NCBI GenBank assembly: GCA_027459505.1
Contig: DAIDIE010000020.1
Span: forward strand, 117,495 to 181,494
Direction: 5' to 3'
From: Acidobacteriota bacterium
GTDB lineage: Bacteria; Acidobacteriota; Terriglobia; Terriglobales; SCQP01
Length of the DNA: 64,000 nt
In this document: positions 53,538 through 62,027 of the stretch, piece after piece
Layout of the letters: every line of letters begins with the position of its first letter
Numbering within the stretch: the first letter of the stretch is position 1
Made by a program: the position numbers and the translations under genes
Notes under the pieces: generated by a model
Database searches by the model: none
What the model was told of the DNA's origin: nothing
The model's input: only the letters and a program-made list of their open reading frames with translations

Positions 53538-55865
53538 TTAGGGCGCCGATAAGGTGAGCGTATCGCCATCGTCCAGCGACCCGGTTGTGCAGATACTCGA
53601 GGGCAGGGAACCTGACCACAATGTCGTCAGTTGCGCGGGGGCTGTGACCCTGCAGAGCCCGTAGGACCCAGTCGCAAGCCCTTGAATGACCTCTTGGCCG
53701 TTGTCGCCTGTTGGCGCGGAACTGCCACCAGGAATGGCTCTTGCGTCCTGGATGGCGCCCTTGTGGATCAGGTAGTACGTGCCGGGATCTGCGTCGCCGC
53801 TGGCCGCCATGCCGCCGGCCTCTTGAAAGTTGAGTTGCAGCGTGCCGCCGGACGTTTCCAGAGTTACCGTGTGCGGATCGCTGCTGTCGCTAGCCGTTCC
53901 TGACAGGTGAATGCGGGTGAGGGTGAGCGCATATCCTGGCGCGGAAACCGTCAGCGAGACGTCGGTAGTTCCTGGCGGCAGGCTGAGGTTCAACTGCCCA
54001 TTCTGATCGGAATGCGTAAACGCCCAAGGCACTCCGGGCGCCACCCAGACCTGCACCGTCGCCCCCGCGACTGGCCCCTGATCGGAGGTGATCTGGAAGG
54101 GAATGTGCGTGGCGGGTTTGAGAACCAGTCTCAGGTTGAGACTGGCGCCGCTGGTTACAATGATGCTCTTGCTGACCGACGCGCCTTTGACCGACTCTGC
54201 CTCGACGGTGTACTTGCCGGCCGCCAGATCGGCCATTTGGAAGTGTCCCAGCGCGTCAGTCGCGGTGCTCGCTTGAACCCCGCTGGCGTTTTTGAATGAG
54301 ACTTGAATGCCCTGCTGGGGTCCGCCTTTCGCCGAGACCACGGTCCCGCGTACCGCCAATGCGGGCAGTCGCAATTCCAGCCACGCGCGGCCGTTCTCGC
54401 CTGCGGCGGGAATCGCAACGCCCAGCAGCCGCTGCGTCGCCGGCGGCTGCTTCAAATGCGCCAGCACCGTCCACGTGGCGCCCGCCGTTCCGGAAGGTTC
54501 GGGGAGCTGGCCCTGGAAACGGCCATTGTCGTCGCTGGACAACGTGACCGTTTGGCCGCCAGCGTCGTTTGAAAAAACAAGCTGTGCACTGACCGGAGTA
54601 ACGCCGAGCAGCACCCGTCCCGCTACCTTCGCCGCCGTTAGCCGCAGGCGAAGCGAGCGGCCTCCCTGTTGCAGATCAAGATAGCGTTGCAGCCACAGGG
54701 AACCGTCGGCGGCGGTAACGGAAACATGGTACTTGCCCGGCAGCAGTCCATTCCGCAGCCATTGTCCCTCGCTTTCTTTCCCCGCTTGCGCTGCGGCTTC
54801 CCGCACGCTGGTCTTGTGGACGATGGTCTGGAAATCAGGAGCGACTTCCGCGACGCTGACGCGCCAGGGATGCCCGGAGGGGTCCAGGCCCGGCGTGAGT
54901 GCGAGCCGCAGCGTCAGATCTCCAAGCCGCAGCGGCGGATCAATGCGGGTTTCGCGATCGGGCACAACTTCCAATGAACGCAGGCCGCTCGCCCCTGGGC
55001 AATGAATGGCGAGCTGGTATCTCCCTGGAGGGATACCGAGAATCTGAAAATAGCCGCGCCCGTTTAGAGGTGCTGCAAGCCGCGCGGCGACGGAGGGAGA
55101 GGGCTCGTCCTCTGGCGCGCCACGCCGGTTGGGATCTGGTCCCAGCCTTGCCTGACAGGAGCCTTGCGGGCTGGACCCATCGCTCCTGACCGCCCTTCCG
55201 AAAACCGATGCCGCCCGTTGCAGGACCAGGCTGCCCAGATCGGTATTGTTGGCCGCCGTCAGCGTGACGCTCCACTCATAGACGGGTGCGAATCCGTGCG
55301 AGGAGAGCCGCAGGTCAAAGCGGCCAGCCGGCGCCAGGCAGCTCCAATGTCCCGCGGTGATGGGGCATTGCAATGCAGCTTGCCCGGGACTCTGGCTGGA
55401 AGCCGATGCCCCTGATTTCGCTCCCACTGCCGCGTGCAGGCGAACCTGCAGCCGTGGCGGCAGCGTTTCTCCGTCTGTGGTTTGCACTTGTCCGGAGAGG
55501 GTTGCCGCCGGCCACATCGACATCCGCACCGCTGCGGGCGGCGATCCGCTAACTGTTACTTCGATGGGCTGGCCCCAATAACCGCTGGCGCTGGCCTGCA
55601 GACGCCAGATTCCAAGATCGAGCTTGAGCACCGCTGTGCCGGCCAGAGCGCGAACCTGCAAAGGTTGAGACGCCGCCGTGTATCCCGCAACGCGGCTCGC
55701 TGCAATCGTTATCGAACCGGGGCCCTTGGCGGGTGCCCCGCCGGGCCATTGCAACTCGACTTGTACCGGTACAGCCGCCCCGCATAGGGCAGGGAAGGCG
55801 AATGTCAATGCCGCCAGCACCGTAGGCAACAGAGCTGTCGTTGGTCGAAAACGGGATCGCAACAT
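53538..55865 (-). CDS. Large secreted protein with carboxypeptidase-regulatory-like repeats
   Basis: A 775-residue exported protein with a signal peptide (TALLPTVLAALTFAFPALCGA). The rest is a chain of beta-sandwich domains of the carboxypeptidase-regulatory/CnaB type, seen as recurring G-x-V-x-x-x-x-G and P-P-G-x-Y/L-A-x-G-K-Y units (IPPGRYQLAIHCPG, LLPGKYHVSVTAADG, VRGTVVSAKGGPQQGIQV, FQMADLAAGKYTVEAESV, GPVAGATVQVWV, LNLSLPPGTTDVSLTV). No catalytic site is visible. It begins three bases after the SUMF1-domain gene and is certainly in the same operon. It may be a surface adhesin or scaffold; this is inference. Confidence 0.82.
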   Translation of the reverse strand: MLRSRFRPTTALLPTVLAALTFAFPALCGAAVPVQVELQWPGGAPAKGPGSITIAASRVAGYTAASQPLQVRALAGTAVLKLDLGIWRLQASASGYWGQPIEVTVSGSPPAAVRMSMWPAATLSGQVQTTDGETLPPRLQVRLHAAVGAKSGASASSQSPGQAALQCPITAGHWSCLAPAGRFDLRLSSHGFAPVYEWSVTLTAANNTDLGSLVLQRAASVFGRAVRSDGSSPQGSCQARLGPDPNRRGAPEDEPSPSVAARLAAPLNGRGYFQILGIPPGRYQLAIHCPGASGLRSLEVVPDRETRIDPPLRLGDLTLRLALTPGLDPSGHPWRVSVAEVAPDFQTIVHKTSVREAAAQAGKESEGQWLRNGLLPGKYHVSVTAADGSLWLQRYLDLQQGGRSLRLRLTAAKVAGRVLLGVTPVSAQLVFSNDAGGQTVTLSSDDNGRFQGQLPEPSGTAGATWTVLAHLKQPPATQRLLGVAIPAAGENGRAWLELRLPALAVRGTVVSAKGGPQQGIQVSFKNASGVQASTATDALGHFQMADLAAGKYTVEAESVKGASVSKSIIVTSGASLNLRLVLKPATHIPFQITSDQGPVAGATVQVWVAPGVPWAFTHSDQNGQLNLSLPPGTTDVSLTVSAPGYALTLTRIHLSGTASDSSDPHTVTLETSGGTLQLNFQEAGGMAASGDADPGTYYLIHKGAIQDARAIPGGSSAPTGDNGQEVIQGLATGSYGLCRVTAPAQLTTLWSGSLPSSICTTGSLDDGDTLTLSAP

Positions 55866-55868
55866 AAC

Positions 55869-56783
55869 TCAGTGGCTCCGGCAAACGCGAAATCCCTGGT
55901 CAGGACCAGTGCCGTTTGCGGCCAAGTGACCACGGAAGCTAATTTTGGTGGCGAACGCCGCGCCCATCCAGCCGCCGCCTCGCCACACCCGCGTTGATCC
56001 GCTCGTGGCGCCGCGCGGGTCTTTCACGTGCGTGGGGAGCGGGCCATACCAGTCCCAGCACCACTGCCGGACGTTGCCCGACATGTCGTAAAGGCCAAGC
56101 TCGTTGGGCTTTTTGCCGCCGACCGGTTGCGTCTGGTCCTGATTCTGAACCACCGCCGGCCAGCTCCAGAATCCCATCAGGAAGGTCGCTCCGGAGTTTC
56201 GCCAGTACCAGGCCACCTCGTTCACCAGGTCGCTGCCGCTGTAGCTGTAATTGCGGCTGCGCTGGCCACCGCTGGCGGCGTACTCCCATTCCGCTTCCGT
56301 GGGCAGGCGGTATCCGTTGGCCCCCGGATTGATGGTCACCGTCCATTTCACTTTGTCGAGGTCCCCATAGCGCGGGTCGGGCTTGTTGTTCGGATCGCGA
56401 TGCTTCTTGTCGATGGTGTAATAGGGCTGCAGCCCCTCCTGCAAACTGCGCCGGTTGCAATACTCGATTGCATCGTACCAGGTGACGTTCTCCACCGGCT
56501 GGTTGGCCCCCTTGAAGGCGGACGGGTCCTTGCCCATCACCGCGTCCCACTCCTTTTGCGTCACATCGTACTTGTCTATGTAGAAGGAGGAGACGGTGAC
56601 GCCCTTGCCGTAGTAGTTGGAGTGGATGTTCTTGAATACGCCGCCCTGGACCAGGACAAATTGCGCGGGCACAGCTTGGGCGGGAGGACGGAAACGGAAG
56701 CCGGCAAAAACAGTAACGGCGGGCAAAGCGGCGCTGAAAATGAAGACGCGCCGGGTGGGGGTGCGAAGGCAGGCAGTTTTCAT
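55869..56783 (-). CDS. Tat-exported SUMF1/FGE-fold protein lacking the catalytic cysteines
   Basis: A 304-residue protein from ATG 56783 (AGGG five bases upstream). The N-terminus, TRRVFIFSAALPAVTVFAG, is a twin-arginine signal. The formylglycine-generating-enzyme (SUMF1) fold is clear: MGKDPSAFKGANQPVENVTW, DAIEYCNRRSLQEGL, GYRLPTEAEWEYAASGG, ELGLYDMSGNVRQWCWDWYG, RVWRGGGWMGAAFATKISFR and QGFRVCRS. The C-terminal cysteines that oxidise sulfatase targets in true FGE are absent (WMGAAFATKIS stands there). It is therefore more like the many SUMF1 proteins that bind ligands or act in other oxidations. No sulfatase gene is nearby. It lies between the GH11 gene and the repeat protein on the same strand. 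Confidence 0.9.
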   Translation of the reverse strand: MKTACLRTPTRRVFIFSAALPAVTVFAGFRFRPPAQAVPAQFVLVQGGVFKNIHSNYYGKGVTVSSFYIDKYDVTQKEWDAVMGKDPSAFKGANQPVENVTWYDAIEYCNRRSLQEGLQPYYTIDKKHRDPNNKPDPRYGDLDKVKWTVTINPGANGYRLPTEAEWEYAASGGQRSRNYSYSGSDLVNEVAWYWRNSGATFLMGFWSWPAVVQNQDQTQPVGGKKPNELGLYDMSGNVRQWCWDWYGPLPTHVKDPRGATSGSTRVWRGGGWMGAAFATKISFRGHLAANGTGPDQGFRVCRSH

Positions 56784-56868
56784 GCAACCCTGGCTGCTCC
56801 GCCAGACGGCGGAGCGGAAATGCCGCCGCGCCGGCGCACGTCGGCGCTCGGCGCGGCGGGGTGGCAAG

Positions 56869-56914
56869 GTAAACGTTTACTGTGGCGCTCTGCGTGCGCC
56901 CGGTAAACGCTTGC
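56869..56914. promoter_or_regulatory. Second pair of LacI-type operator-like palindromes
   Basis: The perfect 12-base palindrome GTAAACGTTTAC (56869-56880) and the imperfect GTAAACGCTTGC (56903-56914) have centres 34 bases apart. They lie between the GH11 stop and the SUMF1 start, 86-131 bases upstream of the SUMF1 gene. The form matches LacI/GalR-family operators, and the spacing almost equals that of the pair at 21049-21095. Confidence 0.6.
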
Positions 56915-56929
56915 AGTCCAGAGCAAAAA

Positions 56930-57598
56930 TTACCACACGGTGGCGTTCACGTAGCCGCTGCGGCCGCCGTAGGCTTCCGTTCCCAAAATCATGTAATTGA
57001 ACGAACCCATCTTCATGCCCAGGCTGTTCCAGTGGTTGAAGTGATTGCCCGTGGTCACCGAGTGATTGCTGCCCGTGTTGGCGCCGCCCCACTGATCCAG
57101 ATACTGCTCAAAAGTCGCCGTGCCAATGATGGAGGGCTGATTGACCTGTTGATGCTCATAGGTCGAGTAGTTGTGCCCATCACTGTAAACGCTGCCCTTG
57201 TAGGTCGCGTTGCCGGTGTAGAGCTGCCCCATTTCCGTAATGTAGTACTCCACCAGCGGGTTGGTGGTCCAGCCGTAAACAGAGATGGTGTTGTAGCCGG
57301 AGGCGTAGCCGACGTTGTAGCCCACCGTCATGTAGCCACCCGGATTCCAGCCCTTGCCACCCACCACGTCGTTGACGTTGGAGAAGCTCAGCGCATAGTT
57401 GCCGGCGTATTGCGAGGAGAAGCTCATGTTCGACGAGCCGCCGCTGGTGTACAGCGAATAGTAGTAGCCCTGGTTATAGCCAGTGCCGTTGTTGTAGACG
57501 GTTTGGGCTTGCGCCGAGACCGCCGCACAGGTCGCGACTGCAAGCGCGCCCAGCAGCAACCGCGACAGCCGCGATGTTAGGAAGCGTTTTAGGTGCAT
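56930..57598 (-). CDS. GH11 endo-1,4-beta-xylanase
   Basis: A 222-residue secreted xylanase. A signal peptide (LLLGALAVATCAAVSAQAQ) is followed by the compact GH11 beta-jelly roll. Family marks are FSNVNDVVGGKGWNPG, ISVYGWTTNPLVEYYITEMG with the nucleophile Glu117, YEHQQVNQPSIIGTATFEQY, VTTGNHFNHWNSLG and MILGTEAYGG with the acid/base Glu208. Both catalytic residues are present, so it should cut the xylan backbone outside the cell. GAGGGA nine bases before ATG 57598 supports the start. There is no carbohydrate-binding module. It is divergent from the XRE-HD-eIF2B gene and upstream of the SUMF1 gene by 146 bases. Confidence 0.95.
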   Translation of the reverse strand: MHLKRFLTSRLSRLLLGALAVATCAAVSAQAQTVYNNGTGYNQGYYYSLYTSGGSSNMSFSSQYAGNYALSFSNVNDVVGGKGWNPGGYMTVGYNVGYASGYNTISVYGWTTNPLVEYYITEMGQLYTGNATYKGSVYSDGHNYSTYEHQQVNQPSIIGTATFEQYLDQWGGANTGSNHSVTTGNHFNHWNSLGMKMGSFNYMILGTEAYGGRSGYVNATVW

Positions 57599-57734
57599 AG
57601 GAAGTGTCCCTCGTTTGCCTTTCTGTAATACTCCGTCCCGAAAGAGCGCTTCCCCTGCTGCGTGGCCTCCGCGGATGGCTCCGCGCTGGCGATCAGATCC
57701 TGGGGACCAGCCTTTCTGGTCCGGCTGGGTTACG

Positions 57735-57762
57735 ATCCTACCTAATGAGAACTTAATGTCAA
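57735..57762 (-). promoter_or_regulatory. Predicted promoter of the GH11 gene with overlapping palindrome
   Basis: On the minus strand TTGACA (57762-57757), a 16-base spacer and TAGGAT (57740-57735) form a sigma-70-type promoter, about 130 bases before the GH11 start. The -35 box is embedded in the perfect inverted repeat ATGTC-AA-GACAT (57756-57767), so a bound regulator would block or contact RNA polymerase. Confidence 0.55.
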
Positions 57763-57779
57763 GACATAAGCCCAACAGC

Positions 57780-57860
57780 GTGTCAAACATTGTGCGGCAA
57801 ATACATGGCACGGAAATGACACATGTTGACACACGAAAGCACGTTGCCCATACTGCTGCC
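57780..57860 (+). promoter_or_regulatory. Consensus promoter of the XRE-HD-eIF2B gene with TGTCAA-type repeats
   Basis: TTGACA (57826-57831), a spacer of exactly 17 bases and CATACT (57849-57854) make a near-consensus promoter. The expected start of transcription is about 57861, on or next to the GTG/ATG start, so the mRNA would be leaderless. GTGTCAAACAT (57780-57790), TGACACA (57817-57823) and TTGACACA (57826-57833) repeat the same half-site in both orientations. Confidence 0.7.
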
Positions 57861-57863
57861 GTG

Positions 57864-60002
57864 ATGAACGAATGGCAATTCCAGTCCGGCGCCGCTGTGG
57901 CCGAGGCGCGCCAGGCCAAGGGCCTCTCCCGCGCCGAATTGGCCCAACAGCTGGGCCTCGACGTCTCCACCCTCAGCCGCATTGAAAACGGCAAGCGCCC
58001 GGTCAGCCGTAAGCTGCGCCCCCGCCTCAACGCGGTGCTCGGCCTCGACGGACGCTTCTCCGCGGCGGCCGCCGGTGAGGCGGCGATGGTGACCCTCCCC
58101 GCGGTCTCTCCCTGGGAAGAGGGCGACCGCTGGATGGGCGGCGATTACTGTGAGACCGAGGCCATGCGCATCATCAGCTCCGGGCTCAGCGAGGCGGTCG
58201 CCGGCGAACTGAACCGTTTTGTGCCGGCGGTGATCAAATATGTGCGCACTGCCTGGTTGAAAGCCTATGATCGCGCCCACGGCGAACCCATCCCCTATGT
58301 CGCGCAGCGCGGCCCCAACCACAGCCTGGCCATGATGCGCGTGCTCTTCCAGCGTTTTTCCCGCGCCATCCGCGGGCTGACGCCGCCCGAACTGCGCATT
58401 CTGATGGCCGCCATCTGGGTGCATGACCTTGGCTTGACCTTGGACCACGCGGCCGGCCACGGTGGCGGGTTGAATAGCTATCACGAATGGTCCGAGTCTC
58501 ATGTGCGGGAAAACTACTTCAGTTTTGGGCTCTGCGATCCCGAGGAGGCCAAGGCGGTGAGCACGTTGTGCCGCTTTCACCGCAACACCAATCACCTTCC
58601 CGACCTGGAAATTACCGGCGCCGGCGGCGGCCTGGACGTCAACCGGCAGAAGACGCTGATTGCCCTGCTGCGCCTCGCCAATCTCATGGACGTGCACTAC
58701 AACCGCGTGCGCGACACCGAACTGCACTCCAAGGTGCCCCTGCCCATTGACTTCCAGTCGGAATTGCTCCGCAACCTCCTGGTGACCCGCCTTTACAAGG
58801 ACCGCCATTTTCTGCGTGCCGAAGTCACCTACAGCCCGGACTGGGGCGAGAGCCGGGCCAGTGCGCTGATGTCAACCATCGAGCTCGACCTGCGCACCGA
58901 GCTGTCGCGCATCAAAGACGTGCTGACCTGCAACCTGCAGCACCTGGACCTGCTGTGGACCAAGGTGGTGGGCGGCGCCTACCCCGATCCCAGTATTGCC
59001 GCCCATCTGCTGGAGGCCACCCGCTTCCTCGGCACCGCGCGTTCTCCCAACGCCGCGCGCGTGCTCGATGACCTGCTCGGTTATCTTTCCCGGGAACTCT
59101 CCAGCGCTCGTGACGCGGCGCGCGCCTGCGATGCCGCCAAGTCCGCCATCGAGGAATTGGTGAAAACCTGCGGCCAGCACGCACAGTTGTTAAACCTGCG
59201 CGACCGGGCGCTGCAGACCAGCGACATTGTCTCCCTGCGCGCCCTCATCGAGGAGTTTCAGACCGACAAACACCGGGCCTATGAGGCGATCGCCGCCGAA
59301 GCCCAGCGGCTTTTCAAACCAGGGGACTGGTTCGTCCTCTACGGATACAGCGCCGCGGTTCTGGAGGCCCTCAAGGCCTTGCCGCTGGACGTCAAATCCT
59401 CAGCCCGCGTTTTCGTCCTGGAGTGCCGCGGCAAAACCCTTTATGGGCCGGAAAACACCGTCGAGTATTGCGACGGCGTGCAGTACGCCTTGCGCGTGCG
59501 CGAGCATGGGTACAAGCAGGTCTACCTGGCTGCCGACAGTTGTGCCGCCTACATCCTGGAGGCCAGTTGCCGCGAACCCAGTCAATGGGAGCCTTATTTT
59601 AAACGTGCCGCGGCGGCCAGGGTCTTCGTGCTGCTGGGCGCCGACGGCGTGGACCCGGCCAGCGCCAGCGCCTGGTCAACGGTGGGCTGTTTGCCGTTGG
59701 CCTTGGCGGCCAAAGAGTATGGCGCCAAAGTCTACGTGCTGGCCGAGCCCCGCAAGATGCGGCGCGGATTGAAATGGCCCGAGCCCAGGGAAGCGGAATG
59801 GCTGACCAGTGAGCCCGCCATCAACGGCGTTCTCGAGCATAACGGCATCGAGAAAATTCATCCCCTCAATGAGCGCCTGCCATCCAAACTGGTTTCCTGG
59901 TTTCCGCCGCTGGACCCGGTGGGGAAGGGCAGAGCGCCGGCTGCCCCCGGCGGCAAAACCTCGAGCCGGCGCAAGGCCGCCGCGAGCGGCACGCGCCGCT
60001 AG
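57864..60002 (+). CDS. XRE-HD-eIF2B-like (ISOCOT-fold) fusion protein
   Basis: A 712-residue protein from ATG 57864; GTG 57861 is equivalent. Residues about 8-62 are a Cro/XRE helix-turn-helix (VAEARQAKGLSRAELAQQLG, STLSRIENGKRPVS). Residues about 140-330 are an HD-phosphohydrolase-like domain: the first His in GPNHSLAMMRVLFQRF, His187-Asp188 in AIWVHDLGLTL, then NSYHEWSESHVREN, TLCRFHRNTNHL and LLRLANLMDVHYNR. This resembles the HD-CE class known from conflict and signalling proteins. After a helical linker, residues about 480-635 resemble eIF2B/ribose-1,5-bisphosphate isomerase (GDWFVLYGYSAAVLEAL, RVFVLECRGKTLYGPE, VFVLLGADGVDP, KVYVLAEPRKM). A basic tail ends the protein. The likely logic is DNA binding, nucleotide hydrolysis or binding, and sugar-phosphate or nucleotide sensing in one chain. 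I know of no described system with this architecture. Confidence 0.82.
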   Translation: MNEWQFQSGAAVAEARQAKGLSRAELAQQLGLDVSTLSRIENGKRPVSRKLRPRLNAVLGLDGRFSAAAAGEAAMVTLPAVSPWEEGDRWMGGDYCETEAMRIISSGLSEAVAGELNRFVPAVIKYVRTAWLKAYDRAHGEPIPYVAQRGPNHSLAMMRVLFQRFSRAIRGLTPPELRILMAAIWVHDLGLTLDHAAGHGGGLNSYHEWSESHVRENYFSFGLCDPEEAKAVSTLCRFHRNTNHLPDLEITGAGGGLDVNRQKTLIALLRLANLMDVHYNRVRDTELHSKVPLPIDFQSELLRNLLVTRLYKDRHFLRAEVTYSPDWGESRASALMSTIELDLRTELSRIKDVLTCNLQHLDLLWTKVVGGAYPDPSIAAHLLEATRFLGTARSPNAARVLDDLLGYLSRELSSARDAARACDAAKSAIEELVKTCGQHAQLLNLRDRALQTSDIVSLRALIEEFQTDKHRAYEAIAAEAQRLFKPGDWFVLYGYSAAVLEALKALPLDVKSSARVFVLECRGKTLYGPENTVEYCDGVQYALRVREHGYKQVYLAADSCAAYILEASCREPSQWEPYFKRAAAARVFVLLGADGVDPASASAWSTVGCLPLALAAKEYGAKVYVLAEPRKMRRGLKWPEPREAEWLTSEPAINGVLEHNGIEKIHPLNERLPSKLVSWFPPLDPVGKGRAPAAPGGKTSSRRKAAASGTRR

Positions 60003-60050
60003 GGCGCCGCGGCCTCCGGCCTCACGAGCGGGGCCAAGCCAACGTCCGTT

Positions 60051-62012
60051 TCAACTCTGTACGGGAGTCGTGGAAGGCGCGCTGATCTCCTGGTCTTTGT
60101 ATTGCAAGCGGTAGAGCTTCCAGTAAATGCCGCGGTGATGCAGCAGTTCCTGGTGCGTGCCCAGCTCGCGTACCGTGCCCTTGTGCATCACCAGTATCTG
60201 GTCCGCGGTCTGAATCGTCGACAGGCGGTGGGCGATGATAATGCTGGTGCGGCCGGCGACCATGCGGTTGAGGGCCTCGCGGATGCGCAGCTCCGTCTCC
60301 GTATCCACGCTGGCGGTGGCCTCATCGAGGATCAGGAAGGGCGGGTTGGCCGCCAGGGCGCGCGCGAAACTGACCAACTGCTTCTGTCCGGTGGAGAGCC
60401 CGGCGCCGCGTTCATGCAGCACGGTTTCGGCGCCATTGGGCAGGGAAGCAATGGTGTCGCTGAGGTTGGCGCTCTCCAGCGCGTCGTTGAGGATTTGTTC
60501 CTCGCGCATGGCCGCGGCGGTCACGGTCGCAGCATCAACCGTGGGCGTTTCCGCCAGGCTGGGCTTGGCCCTTCCCTCCAGCACCGGCGCCGCCGCTCCG
60601 GACAGGCCGTTATGACTGGACGCCAGCAGCACGTTTTCCCGGATGCTGCCGCTAAACAGGTAGGGGTCCTGCAGAACGATTCCGAAACGCTGCCGCAGGT
60701 TCTTGAGCTCCAGTTCGCGGATGTCGATGCCGTCGAGCAGGATCCTTCCTTTTTGCACGTCATAAAACCGCAGTAAAAGGCTGATGATCGTGGTCTTGCC
60801 GGCGCCGGTATGCCCCACGATGGCCAGCGTCGAGCCCGGCTCGACTGTGAAACTGACGTCTTTCAGCACCCAATCCTCGTCATGGTAGGCAAACCAGACG
60901 TGTTCGAACTCCACCCGGCCGGCCGCACTGGGCAGGTAGCGCGGATTGGTGGGCGAACTGAGCGTGACCGGCGTGTCCAACAGCTTGAAAATACGTTCCG
61001 AGCTGGCCATGGCCGACTGCAGCGTATTGTATTTTTCACTCAAGTCCTGAATGGGCCGGAAGAAACGCTGCGCATACTGCACCGAGGCGAAAACCACGCC
61101 GATGGTGAGAGTGCCGTGCAGTACCCGCAGTCCGCCGAACCAGATCATCAGGGTAATCGCGGTGGTGCTCAGGATTTCGACCACCGGATAATAAACCGCG
61201 TGGGCGTAGACGGCGTCGGTCCAGGCCTTGCGGTGCTGTGCGTTGATCTGCTTGAACTCGCCAAAGGCCACCTCCTCCCGGTTGAAGGCCTGCACCACCT
61301 GCATGCCCGAGATATGCTCCTGCAGGAAGGTGTTGATGCGCGCCACGGCGGCGCGTACCCGGCGATAGCTGTCACGCACCGCGCGCCGGAAAATGCTGGT
61401 GGCGAAAAAAATCAGCGGCAGAATGGCCAGCGTGATCAGCGCCAGCATGATGTTGAAGCGGAACATGATGACCACGATCAGCAGCAGCACGAAGGTGTCA
61501 TCAAAGAAGGCGACCAGCGCCGAGGAGATCATTTCGTTGATGGTCTCCACGTCGTTGGTGGCGCGCGTGACTAGCCGCCCGACCGGATTGCGGTCGAAAA
61601 AGGCCACCTGCAGCCGTTGTAAATGCGCGAAGATCTGCCGCCGCAGGTCGAACATGGTGTGCTGTCCCACCCACTGCATGGTGTAGGTTTGCGCCACGTT
61701 CAGCAGGAAACCCAGCAGCAGGATGGCCAAAAACAGCAGGGCAACGGTGTTGATGCCGTGTTTGGGATCGGCGGGAAGATAGCGGCTGATCCAGCGCATG
61801 CCGCCGGGCGCGTGGGTGGGATAGAGATAGCGGTCAATAATCTGCTGGTTGAGCAACGGTCCGGCGACCTGCGTTGCGGACTGCAGCAGCGCCGCCACGG
61901 TGGCCACCACGACCTGCCAGCGGTAGGGGCGCACGTAGCCCAGCAGGCGCCGCATGAGACGCCGGTCGTAGGCTTTGCCTAGTACCTCTTCTTCCTGTTG
62001 CGCGCTGCTCAT
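60051..62012 (-). CDS. ABC exporter half-transporter, MdlB/YheH-like
   Basis: A 653-residue protein with a six-helix exporter domain (about 30-340) and a nucleotide-binding domain. Walker A is GHTGAGKTT, the signature is the variant LSTGQKQLVSFARAL, and Walker B FLILDEATASVD keeps the catalytic glutamate. A stretch of about 40 residues rich in alanine and glycine (ASSHNGLSGAAAPVLEGRAK and beyond) is inserted between SGSIRENVL and LNDALESANL, where relatives have a short loop. It lies 15 bases downstream of the other half-transporter gene, with which it should form a heterodimer. The substrate is unknown; relatives export drugs and lipids. Confidence 0.93.
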   Translation of the reverse strand: MSSAQQEEEVLGKAYDRRLMRRLLGYVRPYRWQVVVATVAALLQSATQVAGPLLNQQIIDRYLYPTHAPGGMRWISRYLPADPKHGINTVALLFLAILLLGFLLNVAQTYTMQWVGQHTMFDLRRQIFAHLQRLQVAFFDRNPVGRLVTRATNDVETINEMISSALVAFFDDTFVLLLIVVIMFRFNIMLALITLAILPLIFFATSIFRRAVRDSYRRVRAAVARINTFLQEHISGMQVVQAFNREEVAFGEFKQINAQHRKAWTDAVYAHAVYYPVVEILSTTAITLMIWFGGLRVLHGTLTIGVVFASVQYAQRFFRPIQDLSEKYNTLQSAMASSERIFKLLDTPVTLSSPTNPRYLPSAAGRVEFEHVWFAYHDEDWVLKDVSFTVEPGSTLAIVGHTGAGKTTIISLLLRFYDVQKGRILLDGIDIRELELKNLRQRFGIVLQDPYLFSGSIRENVLLASSHNGLSGAAAPVLEGRAKPSLAETPTVDAATVTAAAMREEQILNDALESANLSDTIASLPNGAETVLHERGAGLSTGQKQLVSFARALAANPPFLILDEATASVDTETELRIREALNRMVAGRTSIIIAHRLSTIQTADQILVMHKGTVRELGTHQELLHHRGIYWKLYRLQYKDQEISAPSTTPVQS

Positions 62013-62027
62013 AGACGTTGCTGTTGG

